DNA from: Ascidia mentula
Taxonomy: Eukaryota; Chordata; Ascidiacea; Phlebobranchia; Ascidiidae
Reading direction: 5' to 3'
Length of the DNA: 64,000 bases
Assembly (NCBI GenBank): GCA_947561715.1
Contig: OX387203.1
Span: 5,642,001 to 5,706,000, forward strand
Numbering within the stretch: the stretch's first letter is position 1; each line of letters opens with the position of its first letter. Shown piece by piece: positions 1 through 13,102 of the stretch. The position numbers and the translations under genes are program-made. Below the pieces are notes generated by a model. That model saw only the letters and a list, made by a program, of their open reading frames with translations. It was not told the DNA's origin and searched no databases.

Positions 1-2490
1 GCCGACTAAAACATATAACAACGACGCTGTGTCCTTCTCACCGTGGGGTAATACAGCAACTGCATTTGACAGCTAATGATCTTTGAATATGTTCATTTTA
101 AGTTGTTGTTGCGTAGATGTTTAATTTCTGAAAGCACTTAATTTGCCCTTGTTTCCAAGAAAAAAATTAATTTATGAATTTCTGGCTAGGGGGGATAGGA
201 TTAAAATAAAAGTGAAAACAGCCAAACAACAGCGCATACTATACAGTTTTCATCAATATCTAAAATGTCGTTGCAAGATGATTGATTTTCGCCGTAATTA
301 ACCTAGTTGCCACTGTTTTGCACCCAGCTGTTCATTTTGACCCAATTAAACAATTCAATAGATACTAAACAGCGCCTTACTCTATTTAAGCGCCAATAAT
401 TTCAAAGCTATTCAAATCAAATACGTAACATCTCAAGTTTTCCAATAGATTTTATTGGGGCGCTGCAGTCGCATCTGCATGAAAAATTTTGAATTGTAAT
501 GTCGGATATTTTGTCGGCATTGAAAAATAGGAGCTAACATACGTGTTTAAAAAAAGTTTCATTGATTATGGCCCGTATTGTCAAACGCAATGTATAACAC
601 AACACGTTATACGCAGCTTTTAATTTCCTGTAGTTTTTCCTTCCATGTCGAATTCAAGTGACCTGTCCCAAAAAATACGATTTCCCCTTTGTTGGACAAC
701 ATAAAATGTTTCAAATGTTTCAAGTATATTGTGAGTGAAACCTGCAGTTCAAGGAATCGTTAAACTGGTTTAAATTTGAAAAACACTTTTTTCCGTTTCA
801 ACGTGGCGAAGGTCGCCTAGACACATGAAGTACCGAGGGCAGAATGTGCTGACAAGCCAAAAACAACAAGTGAACTTTGGAGCGGGTTCGGTGTTGCGTG
901 ACGACCGAGCAAACCCGCAATGTTCACGAGTAAACATATTATACATCTTGGTTAGTTTACATCCATCGCGTTAATACAGAATGCCGCCTGTGATCTTGAA
1001 AAGCACTTAGAAAACATTCCGTGCATACTGGCATGTGCCTTGTTTGCCTAATAGTTAATTTGGCACCGATCATACTGTGTATGTTGTAACTGCGCCATGG
1101 AGTTTTTTAGTGCACGTCGTTACAGCTTTACAATCGATTAAAGCTTCACAACTGCAACCACACGCATCACTAAAGAAAGGTATTAGTCAAAGTATTTTTG
1201 CATCAACAAGGTTCGGATAAATTCCACAAAACCTCAACGATAAAAATTAACTCGACATAGCCTACGACAAATTAATAAAAGCATCCCGAACGTCTGGCGA
1301 ATATGGTTTTATACATTACTGGCAGACGAACAAAACAAGCAAAAAAACCCTTTATGGTGCGTTGCCTCATCTCAATGCATACTAAAAATAGCCCTGACCT
1401 AATTAAATGACTAAATTTTGTAGGCAGATCACATGAGAATGTCGTACCTGCTTTTCCCTTTCGTTTGTTTGAAAGCTGTTAAAACACTGGGTAATAAGGG
1501 AACACAATGGCCTCGTATAATATAACTCCAGAAGGAAGTAATGCAAAAAAAACTGATTCAAACGGTGTTCTGGCAGGTTGTCAATTGAGCACTGCATTTC
1601 TCACCGCATTCCTATCAACTAACTGAAGAATTGTTTAAATCGGGAGCCCTTGAAAACACACACAATGTATTCAACTGTTTTTTTTGAAAGAAAATAACTC
1701 AAAACAAAAACGAAAATATCACGCGTTTGGTGAAAACGAAACTTATGTAAGGGTATTGGAAAATACACTTGATACACGTTGGTAGCTTGTGCATTGGTAA
1801 ACCACACAGAGTTGAAGCCCGGTCGAACACACCAGGTATATGTAGATACGCCAACGACTGAAATTCCAATGTCATGTCGGTCTTCTCAGCACAAGAATTC
1901 ACGCATAATCGATAACGTCAAGATTTTTTTATACCATGCAATGGCTGCTGCACGTTCCCATATGTCGTTTGAGTTTAAAAATGACTGTGTTCGCGTCATT
2001 TGTCATGAGGCTTGCGTAATTGATTCAACAAGAAACTGTACGCTATGTAACGTAACCCAACCACACAAAAGCACTATAACGCGCATCGTATGACAGTCTT
2101 CACGTTCGCCAATACACAAAAGCATCAAATAAAACCGCCCAAGTCACCTTGTCCAGTTTCGGCATTCGAATGAAAACCTTTCAACCATGCTATTGTGTTT
2201 CAATCAAGCAGGATTGCGGGTTAAAACACGAATAAAACCCTGGAGGGTGCGACCATAATTACTTTTCGAGGAGCTATATTTGACACTGTTGCTTTCAAAA
2301 CAACAAGCAAAATCCCGGAGAAAAAATACCGCCTGTACAAAACGTTGTTCTTTGTAACCGAATGTTTTCAAGCGAAATAACGACGGTTTATAAAACCCCG
2401 CTTCTTCTCTTACGCCATAGGAAACACGTTGGGCGTAACCAGCGTAGGTGTAACACGCCAAATAAACGGAATCAAGACAGGCTTTTTTTT
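1..2490. other. Intergenic sequence, no gene seen
   Basis: AT-rich sequence downstream of the PCGF-type gene. I read both strands and found only short open frames without recognisable domains or splice context. No tRNA-like or other structured RNA was recognised. The 3' UTR of the PCGF-type gene must begin at 2490 and run towards lower coordinates. I saw no canonical AATAAA on the minus strand close to the stop, so its 3' end is not defined. Confidence 0.5.
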
Positions 2491-5400
2491 TCAAGCTTTT
2501 TTCATCACAAGACATAGCGGTTGTTCGCAAGCAGGAACTGGGTTCGCTGGAGGAGTGGGTGCTGAAGACGATATTGAAGATGTGCTGGATTGCGAGATTT
2601 TTCTCGTACGAGAAGTCAGTTCAAGAGGAACCATGTCAGCTGCGTGGGCCTGGGAAACAGGTGGTCGCTTAGTAACCGGAGAATGCCTACTTCCAGCTAT
2701 AGGAGATTGGGGAGGTTGGTGAGCTTTTGGAGGATGCGTGAAGCTCTTTTTAATGGGAGGTTGGTACTCCGACTCCGAGTAGCTGCCACGATCCGGAGCA
2801 GGAAGAGGATAAGCACGGGATGCCCAAGGACTCCTTGTACCTGCGGGAGGAGTTGCGACAGCAAAGGTTGGAGCATTTTTGGCAACAGGGCGTTCCTTTG
2901 AATGTTGACGTTTCATTGGGGAAGGTGCACCAGATCTACTATTAATACCACTGCCACTCCCACTGTTGTTGCCACTGCTGCTTCCGCCTCTGGGAGCCTT
3001 CTGTAAAACTCGTTGGCTCTCCTTGATTTGAGATATAAGCTTGGCTGTCTCTATTGGGTCGGAACGTACATTGGGTAATGCTTTATTCAATCTTTGGTTG
3101 TGATTCTGTGTGTGCGGCGTCATGCGCGGACGCTTAGCGGTCTGTATCGCCTTCATCACACTCGATGAGGATGGAGGCTGGATGTTCTGCTGCTGGCTTA
3201 AGGAACGTACAAAAGCTTTGGTCTTTTCAATGGTTGTCTGCTGGTACGGGTCTTTTAATGACGTAGAAGTCTCGCGTACTGGTGCGGGTTTCGGTCCTTG
3301 GGCCAGAACCTGATCAATGCGTTGGTCCATGTATGAAGTTCCGCTACGAGGTATAGGGGCTGGCGGTTGGTTGCGATGGCTCATAATGGTAGCTCTCAAC
3401 AGTTCGCTGTTGAAAAGCTCCGTCGGACGGTGGTGGTTGTTTTCGTTACGGTTTAGTGTATGGGAAGCTGCCTGTGCCGGTCTGTTGTATCTTTTGCTAG
3501 CATGAGACGGTAGATTTGCGCGAGAATTAACCATGGAGCTGTTGGGAGCTTGAACGAAGGGTCGGTTGCTTGCTGGTCCAGGGGCGGAACTTAAAATCCG
3601 CTGTTGCTGATGGGACAGCGTCTGTTGTTGTGGTTGTTGCGCGGGGGTGTTAATACCGGGCTGACCGCGGCCGTTAACGCCTTGATAAGCTGAAACAAAC
3701 GACGAGGCGCTAGTGTTAAACGGGTGCACACTGCCACGCGAAGTCTGAGGCTTAAACGCGCCTTCGCTCCGTGGGGGATTAACGGAAGGGACGTGCTTGT
3801 TCACAGCATGGGGTTGGCGGTTTGGGGGTGATGCGCCGTTGTTCTGGTTTGTGAATGGTTGGTTGGGGGTTTGTCCAGTTGCGTTGCCCATTGGATAAGT
3901 AACCTTCTCGTTTTGGAATATATTCCGTGTCGGCCCGCCGTGTGGAATCTGCGGTATTCCGTCCGTCCTTGTAACAACCAAGGGTGAAAAATTAGGAGTG
4001 GATTTTGGCAAAATTGGTCTCTTGGACTGGCCTTGCTTCTTATCAATAGGAAGCTTCACGCCACCCATAGTGTTTCTAACAGCGTCCAATGCTACGCGGT
4101 GCGCCGCGGCGTTGCTCAGGTTGCTGAGGTTTTGACCGCCCTGTCGCCTTCCGTTTTGTGGTGGCCTGACGTGGTTTGAAGGGTGAGGTTGGATTCGACG
4201 GATTCCGTTGGTGTGGTGTCCGTTTTGGAGTGGTTGAATCGCGTGTTGTGGTCGTTGCTGCGTTGGCATTTGTCGTTTATTAGCATCGTTTTTGTTGCCA
4301 TGCTGGCCCAAGAGAATAAACTGCCCTGCTTTTGGGGTCTGGTTCATCCTTGGACTTACCGAGTTCCCAAGAACCATATATTCGTCACTCACTGGACGCT
4401 TTGGCGAGTTTAAGGTTCTTTGACCGCCAGCGAGATGATGCCCTATTTCTTGGCGAAGAGGAACGTTGCTGTTGCTACCTGGATACTGCGTTGGATTAGT
4501 CGGTTTGCGTCGATTGGTTCGAGATTGGCTGATGCTGGGTCGCGCGTCCCTGTTATCGCGCTTAGGGGATTTGCGCTGAACGAAAGGCATCAGTTTCGAT
4601 ACGGCTTCCTCCGATGCCTTTTCGGATTCACCTTCAGTGACGTTGCAAATGCTCGGCCTTTCCACAATATTTGGTGTCACGTCTGGGACTTCCACAGGTG
4701 TAGGTGGTTTACGACGAACCGCCTCCGCCACAGGAATATCCAGCATTTCGTAACACTTCACGTTGGCCGACTTCGAGTATTTCACCGCGGCTTCCTGCGA
4801 TCTTGAACTTCCAGGCGATGAACGTTTCGGTTGGGGGGCGGCTCCATTTCTGTGATTGTTGTGATTTTGCTGCGGATCGCCGTTGGCGCTTATCTCTTTT
4901 GTGGGTATTTCCCGTTCTGGGGACTTTTTTTCTACACTAATATCTGATTTTGTGACGAGTTTAGACTCGGCATCCCCATCTAGAAGGTCCTGGGAATTTT
5001 TGTCGACTGTTTTAAGCTGCACCATGCTTAACAGCTCTATTTTTGCGTGGTCTTCACGATTTTCCACCGCCTGGGAGTTATCCATGATGGAAGGCTGATG
5101 CTTGGTTTCACTTTTTACCTTTGTAGGCAGCTTAGGCGTCTTCGGAGCGGAGTTTTTAATGCTGTTAAAAAACGCTTTTAACTGTGGAGTGGCCGAAAGC
5201 GGCTTTTTCGATTTGGTGTTCTCCTTTTTGACGTTGGAATTCGAAACTTTCTTGGCCAATCTTGCGACATCCACATTGTCCCAAAATGCCGGCCTCTTGC
5301 GTTTGGTGGTTTTTGAAACATACAAGCCATATTTGAGCTCGAGGGCTTGATTCTGGGGAAACACAAGACATCGTGTTTCCCTTTTGTAAATTACTATAGT

Positions 5401-8030
5401 TGGGGTTCAAAAAGAACCATAATTTCATTAAGCACAGAATACAGACAAAAATACTAACATGAAAAAATGTTGTTATATCTAGGCACAAATAATTTTTAAA
5501 AATAAAAATAATTTTATGAAGTACAGAGGATGTTTTCAGAAGACACTGACGATATACAAAATGTTTATTTGAGAATTACTGCCCAGCCAAGACAAATTAC
5601 TCGACAAAAAAGCAAGCTTGAATTTTTACCAAGGCACAAGGAAATGATTCCAACACGTCTCCGAGTGTATATTTCTGTGGGATGATGCTTTCGCCACAAA
5701 ATATGAGTACCTAAAAATGAAAGTGGTCAAGGTGTTTGTCATTGAACGAGACGGAACCAAATACACACCACTCTCTTCTCAATAAATTAAGGTATTTGCT
5801 TTGGAAAACGTAAAAAAGGGCGTAGCGCCGTAAAAATAAGAAAACCACTGCACACACTGTCATGAAAAAACAGATATATTTCAAGGTAATCTCCGGGATA
5901 TGAAAGGTTATTACCTCTCGTGTTACCACGACTCGTCCTGACATTATTGTATCTCATGTTTAATAATCGATATTAGATTTGTTGCGAAAGATATTCCCAA
6001 GGCCAACGGTTTTAATTGATCAATTAAATGCTGGCCAAGGTTACAGCGTTCGAGCAAAAACACAACATATGTTGCTTGAACTTTGCCGCATTACAAAGCT
6101 AACAACTTCGGTACTCATGAAATCAGGGGTAGTGCGTATACCTCAATATGTTCGGGTTCTTTGAATTTCATGCGTATGAGCTTGTGCAAATGCAGCATTG
6201 TGACGTCATGCGAACATCTCAGATAGCGTTTGGTCATTTCCTTGTCAAGCTCCATCCAATCACTGTCCGGCTCCAATTTTCGGGTGCGTCTGATAAATTG
6301 AAAAAGAAACAAGCGTTCGTGTTTTGTGAATTATTTCGGTTGAATGGTCGTTTTTCCAACGGTTTGGAAAATCCCAATCCAGGAGGTGGTTTTGACGCAA
6401 TTAACCCGAATGTGTGAATGACGTACTTTTCTTATTGCTTGACATGCTGCGATTTATGCGCTGTGCATTAGGCTGGCAGTACTCAAACATTTTTAACTCA
6501 GACCATTCTTCAAAACTATCTTCGACCCGATCGGGATAAAACGTTTATCGCAGTTTTATTTCCAGTCAACGACGTTCTATAATGGTGATTGGCAGATCAA
6601 GAAATTGGCTAGTTACGTCATGAACTTCGGCGCCCAAGCAAAAGTTCAACTACTGATTTAACCTTATCACGAATTGCCATTAATTAAAACCGTTCAAGGC
6701 CACGCACCGCCCTCAAAACGGAGAATTTATTAAATATGTGGCATATGGTGATGTTTGGAAGAAATTTAAGTAAAAATGCAACAAAATCTACAGGGGAGTT
6801 TGTAGGCCAGTGCTTACCGCTTGTGTGGTTCTATGGTGAGGCAAAGTTTTTTAGATGACTTTCCTGTTTTAAGCTCATCTGCTTCGCCGAGATCTTCGGG
6901 GGTAAGATGACTCCATGCAACTAAAATATTAGCCGAGGCTGAGTTTAATATCAACAACAGCAAACAAGACATGGAAATACTGCGCTCCCCTGGGCCCTAA
7001 AAGTTCGCCATGCACTTGACGAACAAACACAAGAGAAATCTATCGTAAATCAGTCTCCCAGAGGTTTGGAACGGTTTTATGGTGAAAAATATTACGGTGG
7101 AAGCGTTCCAGAATTTTTTTTCTCATATAATGTCTAAGGGGGGACAGTTAAGTTGGATAAACTGGTGCACGAACCGGGCCCAAAGAATAAACAAAATTAT
7201 GAACCTCGGCGCCCAAGCAAAGGTACTTTTTCTTAAAAACTAAGCAAGTCGGCAAATGTAAAGACGTGCAAAAACAGAGGACGAACAACAGCTAATGACC
7301 TACCATCATCCTTTAACATCTTGTGATCGCTCCAAAATTCACGTCTTCGTTTCATTTCATCCTTCCTCAAATCGGGTACCAAGATATACACGATATCTTG
7401 GAGTGTTTGGTCGCTGCGAATGTTCAGCAATGGACGGGTCTTGTGTACTTGCACGTTACAAATCGGACAAGATTTGTGGTCAGTCAGGTAGCGTACGATG
7501 CAAGTTCGGCAAACTAAAAAAATGCGAATTCTTGCTTGGGGAATAGGGTCGCAGAGAAAACAATTGACAATAAACAATGCTGAAATGTACATTTGGACCT
7601 CCCAAAAATATTAGAGTGAACCTGGGACGAATTGTTTAGGCAACTTGATTTAGTGGTTTTATCCTTAACGCTCTTAGGTCCTAAGGCCAGGACCTCGGCA
7701 GTACCGGATCCAACGTTCATTTATTTTAAATCTAAATCTTTTCCTGGTTAAGGTGTTCCAAACTGGTGTGTCGAACTGGTACAATTTCTACATTACTTGA
7801 CCAGACGAAGGCAATATCGGGAAAAAAACGAATTCTCAAAATTTGTTTTCTCAGGTTCAGGCAGATCGGAACGGCGTTCCGGTTAAAAAAATTTTAGAAG
7901 GTAAATAGGTTTACTTACACGAATGTAAGCATTCGATGATGGTTGTGGCGTCCACGAAATAGCCATCACACAAATAGCAGGTGAGGTGGGCGTGTAGTTC
8001 TCTAACACGCAAACTTACTTTTCGATTCAT
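2491..8030 (-). CDS. Polycomb group RING finger protein (PCGF/Psc type) with giant C-terminal tail
   Basis: Six coding exons, all phase-compatible: 8030-7919, 7513-7304, 6920-6818, 6289-6142, 5914-5858, 5352-2491 (1163 aa). The RING is complete: C18, C21, C34, H36, C39, C42, C53, C56, the same spacing as BMI1, followed by the family signature [16 protein letters not shown] linker with TPEDLGE leads to the RAWUL domain (KRYLRC about residue 160 to LELKYG about 217). In this family the RING pairs with RING1/RNF2 to form the PRC1 ubiquitin ligase for H2A, and RAWUL binds PHC or BCOR-type partners; action is nuclear. The last exon adds about 950 residues rich in P, S, N, Q, R and K with no fold. 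Vertebrate BMI1/MEL18 are about 330-345 aa; Drosophila Psc and Su(z)2 have such tails. The start ATG was chosen by alignment to BMI1 residue 1. Exon 5 has a poor polypyrimidine tract and is the weakest call. Confidence 0.9.
6620..7224 (+). repeat. Pair of 26-bp direct repeats in PCGF introns
   Basis: Positions 6620-6645 and 7199-7224 share a 26-bp block with two mismatches (core cggcgcccaagcaaa). They sit in two neighbouring introns of the PCGF-type gene, either side of exon 3. No open frame or known element is associated. They could be remnants of one insertion or short conserved sites. Confidence 0.5.
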
Positions 8031-8056
8031 TGCAAGGTTTTTAGCAAGAGTTGCAT
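8027..8056 (-). promoter_or_regulatory. Upstream ORF overlapping the PCGF start codon
   Basis: A nine-codon ORF (MQLLLKTLQ) starts at 8056, and its TGA at 8029-8027 overlaps the main ATG at 8030-8028 (ATGA overlap). It lies in the same inferred exon as the start, because a good splice acceptor (pyrimidine tract then ttgcag) ends at 8079, so the exon would begin at 8078. Overlapping stop/start arrangements can favour termination-reinitiation. Whether this leader is used depends on the true 5' exon, which I could not place. Confidence 0.45.
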
Positions 8057-8180
8057 TAAGATTGTTATGTAAACGGTGCTGCAAATAAAACACAGTTTGC
8101 ACTATAACAATATCTACCTTCGCCGGGGTATCGTTTATTTTAAACGAAGCTGTTGGATTCAGCAAAGCACTTGTGTACAC

Positions 8181-11100
8181 AAAGCGGTTTTTACACTTCC
8201 GACAAAATCAACATGGCAGTACTACACTACTTAACTAATACGTTTAGAAATATCGTCGTTCTAAATCTAGCTAAGTTTAATACAAGAATTTGGTAGTTGC
8301 CGAAGGCCAAAAACAAACCTAAGTAGGGACTAAGAAAAAATAGCGTTCAGTGCACGCTTTACATTGAATACAATAAAACTGTTGCGTTTTATGACATAAT
8401 AATAGCGTTTGTCACCTAATAAAGGAATGTCATGGGTTTGTGAAATACTAGTTTATTTAGTTTGCAACATACTGAAAAATGTGATGCAAGTCTCAAGGCC
8501 GAAGGCTAACGCGTGTCCTGCGAGGCGCGCAATTGCAACAGGAAACGAAATCTACAAAGGCCGCGTCATCATAAGTTTCAGGCGTTACAACGCGCGCCCT
8601 TTTTTGCCCGCCACGCCAAAGACCAGGCCATGTATTGCATTACAAGCCTTTTTCTTTTCGTCACGTTGGATATAATAAGACTGTCGGCGTGACTACAGCG
8701 GTGGTGTGTACATGTCTGGACGCCTGAAATGACTAGCTGAACTTTGTATTGCTTCTCCATACTCTGGCCTACATTTCTGCAAACTAATTAGCTTCCTAAC
8801 GTTAATTATAAAAACCAAACTATATTAGCTACCAATAACTACACCCACTACAGTTCGAGCAAATTCAGTACCGCTGCATAATACACAAGCTTTCTGAACG
8901 CACATTGTCACAAACAAATTGGTTTTTCAATACGGTGTACTCAAAATTGAGGACTCCCTGTCTACCTGAATGGCAGAGAGATCATCAGCAAAGCAAGCCA
9001 GACTGCCTGCGGCCATATTTCATAGATATTACTGACCTGAAAACGAACATGGCTGCACCCCCGACCTATCAGAGCTTGGTAGTGAAGTAACTCAAGTATT
9101 TTGCACTAGACTAAGCCTAACAGCGTGTTTGTGCGCGGGCGGAAAGGCGAGAGATTTTCCGATGCTATCCAGGAGAAAGAAAGAGAATAAACGCGCGGGC
9201 GGAGGGAAAAAGGTGCATCATTACAGCCTGTGACGAAACAATCGTTGCGTTCTTTCAATGGGCTGTTCTCTCTTCTGGTTTCACGCCCGCACCGACAGCA
9301 GGCCACTACTGGGGAAACAGCAACCAGCAGTCGTATATAAATACATTCGCAAATGCGTCATGTAGAGAATACGCGTTTATTATAAAGCGTATTGATGGCC
9401 CAAAATAACAACGCTGCTTTCACAAGCGTTGTCTTGCGCAATACAAAACACAATTGTCAGCATATTTACGTATATTTCGAAGGACATTTTTGAGGGTTAA
9501 ACGCTATAAACGAAAAAAATTATTCATTAACAAAACAAATAGAAAGTATATGTGGTGTATTTATGTTTATATGTTTTTTGTGTGTATACTGAAATAAAAC
9601 CAATATTTAGTGGAATTCAGTTGAGCTTTAAACAGCTTCTAGAATACGTCGTACTAATAAGTCGAAAATCAACTTTGCGGTGTTTGGTTAAAAATCCACC
9701 CATCAGATGGTGAAAATTTTTTTCGCAAGAGAAACGATTTCGAAGTGTGTTGACTCCAAATGTTTACTAACATGAGCAAAAAAGTCATTTTCACTTCAAG
9801 TTCACAAACCGTGTGTGCGTAATTACGTATCAACAAATAAAGTGAGGAACATAAATAAAGGGAGATTGACACCGCCACGTTAAAAATATGAAATATTTAA
9901 ATATTCTGTTTATTTTAGGTTTATGTCAAATTTAGGCACATCGTAAATGTGCACAAATAATCTTCGGTCGAATTCCGAAGACGTAGAAATATTCGTAACA
10001 CTAAATGAACATAGCCGCATCACTAAATGTATATAAAGAGTAGCAAAATATTAGATTTTTTAGCACTATGCAACGTAGATGTACAATATATCGTAATAAG
10101 CAAAATCTTGATTAAACTCAGAATATGATATTAAAGCGTTGTACATTTTCGCTTAAAAATGTGTTGGTTGCAACCAAAAGCTGCATTTGAGCAATTGTAT
10201 TTGTTGACCACTTTACACTTTACTGCTAAAGTTTTTGCCGTAACCTTTACATATAGTGAACCAGAACATGTATAAGGTAATAAGGCCACGGGTAATAAGG
10301 GCCGCTAACCGACCACTTTGATAAAACGAACAGTTCCTAGACTTTGTATATCATGATGAGATATTACATATTTTATAGTGGGTGAAACCTTTGCATATGA
10401 TTATATATTTTTGAAAATGGTTGGCAGTGAGCTTTATTATTACCCCCAGGTGTCTGATGCCCTGATAATCAGAAATGGAATGGATTTCGTCATACCGCTT
10501 GTTAAAAGCCACCAGGTTATGGTAAACCACAATGCCCAACCTTTTTACAAACCTCCATTCAGACCAACAAGTCTGCGGTATGCCAAGAGTAATTGAGAAC
10601 GTACTGATCGATTGGTTGCCTAAGTACCGCTGTACAAGCTTATTGAGCCAATTCAAAGAGAGGCGTTGATTTCACTGACCTTGAATGTGATAAGGTGAAA
10701 TGTACACTTAGTGATTACGTTCCAGTAAAGTATTGCTGGTTTCCAACCTCAGGTTAGCCAACCACAAGGGGTATCGTGGGATGGTCCCAGGTGATCGTGA
10801 ATGAACAAGTACAGCCTTCTAATTAAAATTAAAACCTGACTTGATAACCTTTTTACTTTTCTCGGTGTCATATGCGTGGTTGTTTTTTTACGCAATATAC
10901 ACATGATTTGATTTTTTGAAGTAAATTTACTGTTTTTTTCCTGCTTGCGTTCAACCCCGTTTTCTTACGTGAAGAAGGTCACGACTTTTTCGAGGCAGGG
11001 ACTTTACGAAAATGAGAGGCTGATATTCGAAGACGATTTTGTAAAAGGTGTCCGTGACTATAAAAAGGTAGTAAACCATTGTGGTAAAGCAATTACCATT

Positions 11101-12121
11101 AATGGTCCATTATTATACCATAGTCATGGACGCATTCCGAAAAAAAAATATGTAACTCGTTGTAACGTTTTTCATTGAGAAAAACTACGAATTTTCACCA
11201 AATAAGTATTCTGCATATGGATTAATAAAAATTCTCAAATGTTTTACTAAATTGGTGCCATCAGGTTTTTAACTGGAATTTTTTATGCTTTGGGTGAAAT
11301 AGACGATATTTACTCAAGTCATCGCGATTAAAACCATATCGCGGGAACAATTTACCAATTGGAGATGCACGTCCGCTTTGCTTGTTGTAACATAAAATTC
11401 GCACTGTCCGAAAGTGTAATTTAGACCCTACATGCTATATATATATATACAATACTATATTTTTTATGTGAAGTATTTTGATCCAAAAAATTGTTGGTAA
11501 TACAATGTTTGTCTGTAATAAACCCTTACCACCATCAAATACTTCGATAGACAATGTGTATCTTCCTGTAGGAAAGTGTTAAATCCGAAATAAAATGTTA
11601 GCATCTTTTGGTTTCTTACAAAAGAACTCGCTTTAACCGACGATTGATTATAATTGTATTTCTCAATTAAAACAAACTTTACCTTGATAGGTATATGGTA
11701 GCATAACAATTAGTGTCATGGTAACTGAGTTTTCACAGTTTTATTTACAATTTATGAAAGGACGGTATATCAACTTTTCCACGTATCAAAACAACAAACG
11801 GTCCCACCCAACTCGTGCGCCTTGCAAAAATATAAGTGGCATGAACACAAAGGAATGGAAGAATAACAGGAGATGGAAATGTGGTGGGTGGCAAAATAAA
11901 TGTTGTTTTTCCTCTACACAGAGACTAACCGGACCGAATAACGGCGCCACTTCCACACAATCGTTTTCAATCTTCTGCGATATATTTCCCGCACACAAGT
12001 ATCAACCATGACGAAAACATGAGCAAGGCCGTTACCATCTACTAGCCCTGTAGATACACCACAGATGCTTGAGTTGGAAAGTAAAATAATTCTGGTGGTT
12101 TCGGTAAAGCTGTGTGAACTA
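8181..12121. other. Gene-poor region, part 1
   Basis: I found no coding gene. Open frames at 10378-10596 (+) and 10945-11178 (+) are 72-77 codons long without domains, signal peptides or convincing splice partners, and I treat them as chance. Besides the GC-richer patch near 9.2 kb, I saw only short AT runs, for example a TA run near 11440. Confidence 0.4.
9110..9310. promoter_or_regulatory. GC/CpG-richer patch, possible PCGF promoter or 5' exon
   Basis: This patch contrasts with the AT-rich surroundings. It holds two copies of gcgcgggcgga (near 9132 and 9193) and an opposite-strand relative (cacgcccgcaccg, near 9283), which look like GC-box type sites. It lies about 1.1 kb upstream of the first coding exon of the PCGF-type gene, whose 5' leader must come from an upstream exon. 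No TATA box or exon can be fixed from sequence alone. Confidence 0.25.
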
Positions 12122-12170
12122 CAGTTTACGAACCCTCGGGTTTTCAGTTTACGAACCCTCGGGTTTTCAG
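12122..12170 (+). repeat. Perfect 23-bp tandem duplication
   Basis: Units at 12122-12144 and 12145-12167 are identical, with three further matching bases to 12170. The unit contains acgaaccctcgggttt. It is a young duplication in a region without genes. Confidence 0.9.
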
Positions 12171-12794
12171 CAGTAGAGTGATTCAAAACTTCAGGAAAGG
12201 GTTCAAAGGAAAAGGGCTTATTTATCGCGCCCATATCGTTGCACATTAACGAGTTCATCCGTAAGAAAACATCCCTTATAACGTCAAGCACGTAAAGTTA
12301 TTTCAGAAATATTTTTGAAACATTTTTTTTCCGCTACTGAAAAAAGGGGAGATTCACCAGATTTCATTTCCAAGCTGAACAACTTTCTCAATCTATCGGT
12401 CTTGATCCATTGGAAATGAAAAATGGATTATTTGTATTTTGACGTCACGCGACCGTGAGCGACAATAGGTTTTCCCATAGAGGATAGTAAACGCGTTGGT
12501 TGTATGGCATACACGTTGCCGATAAGGCACAAACTTGGGCGCTCGTAAATTACCTTTACCCCACGTATAGTTTAACATTGGTGAAGTACTTTGTAAATAC
12601 TGGGAACTCTTGAGCCAGCCGAAAATCAATCATAGGTGACTACAATCACTGATTTTATCAAGCTCTTAAGAAGAAATACCGCTAAGCCATGCTTATCTTC
12701 ATATCTTCACATCTTTACTTGCAACAACAGGTCACCGACAAAGAGAAATATTTATCGACCACGTTGCTCGTTGTACACCATTAGCATCCAGCAA

Positions 12795-13102
12795 TGGAGA
12801 AAGCATTTTCTACTTTTTTATGGTAATGGTTTTTGTGTGCGTTGCCAGCCTTACAGTATAACACTATGTTGTAACAAATATATGGCCCGACAGCCAGGTC
12901 AACTGGTATATATGGTCCTATATTCGCACCACTTTTTAAAATACATCAATGCATGAAACCAAAATAGTAATTCCAGTAGTCGAGACGCAATGCAACTGTT
13001 TGTGAGTAATTTTGAATTCCTGACTAGCCAAGACAGATCCTATAGGCTGGCTATGCGTACACAAAATCCATTTCCATAAAAGTGTAGAAAATGATTTTTC
13101 CA
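12795..13102. repeat. Fold-back (inverted repeat) element
   Basis: Arms at 12795-12850 and 13045-13102 are inverted copies with roughly 80% identity by eye, including matching gctggc/gccagc ends and a shared cattttctac block. About 195 bp lie between them. The shape suits a diverged MITE or a local inverted duplication. I could not identify target-site duplications. Confidence 0.6.

Noticed and set aside
3110-5350. Several plus-strand ORFs opposite the PCGF tail
   Set aside because: They are antisense shadows of a long GC-richer coding exon and have no features of their own.
5165-5488. Minus-strand ORF overlapping the start of the PCGF last exon in another frame
   Set aside because: The splice acceptor at 5353 and the RAWUL-like LELKYG reading fix the frame of the real exon; this one is a shadow.
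10378-11178. Two plus-strand open frames of 72-77 codons
   Set aside because: No domain, no splice partners and no codon signal beyond what AT-rich sequence gives; opposite-strand frames of similar length overlap them.
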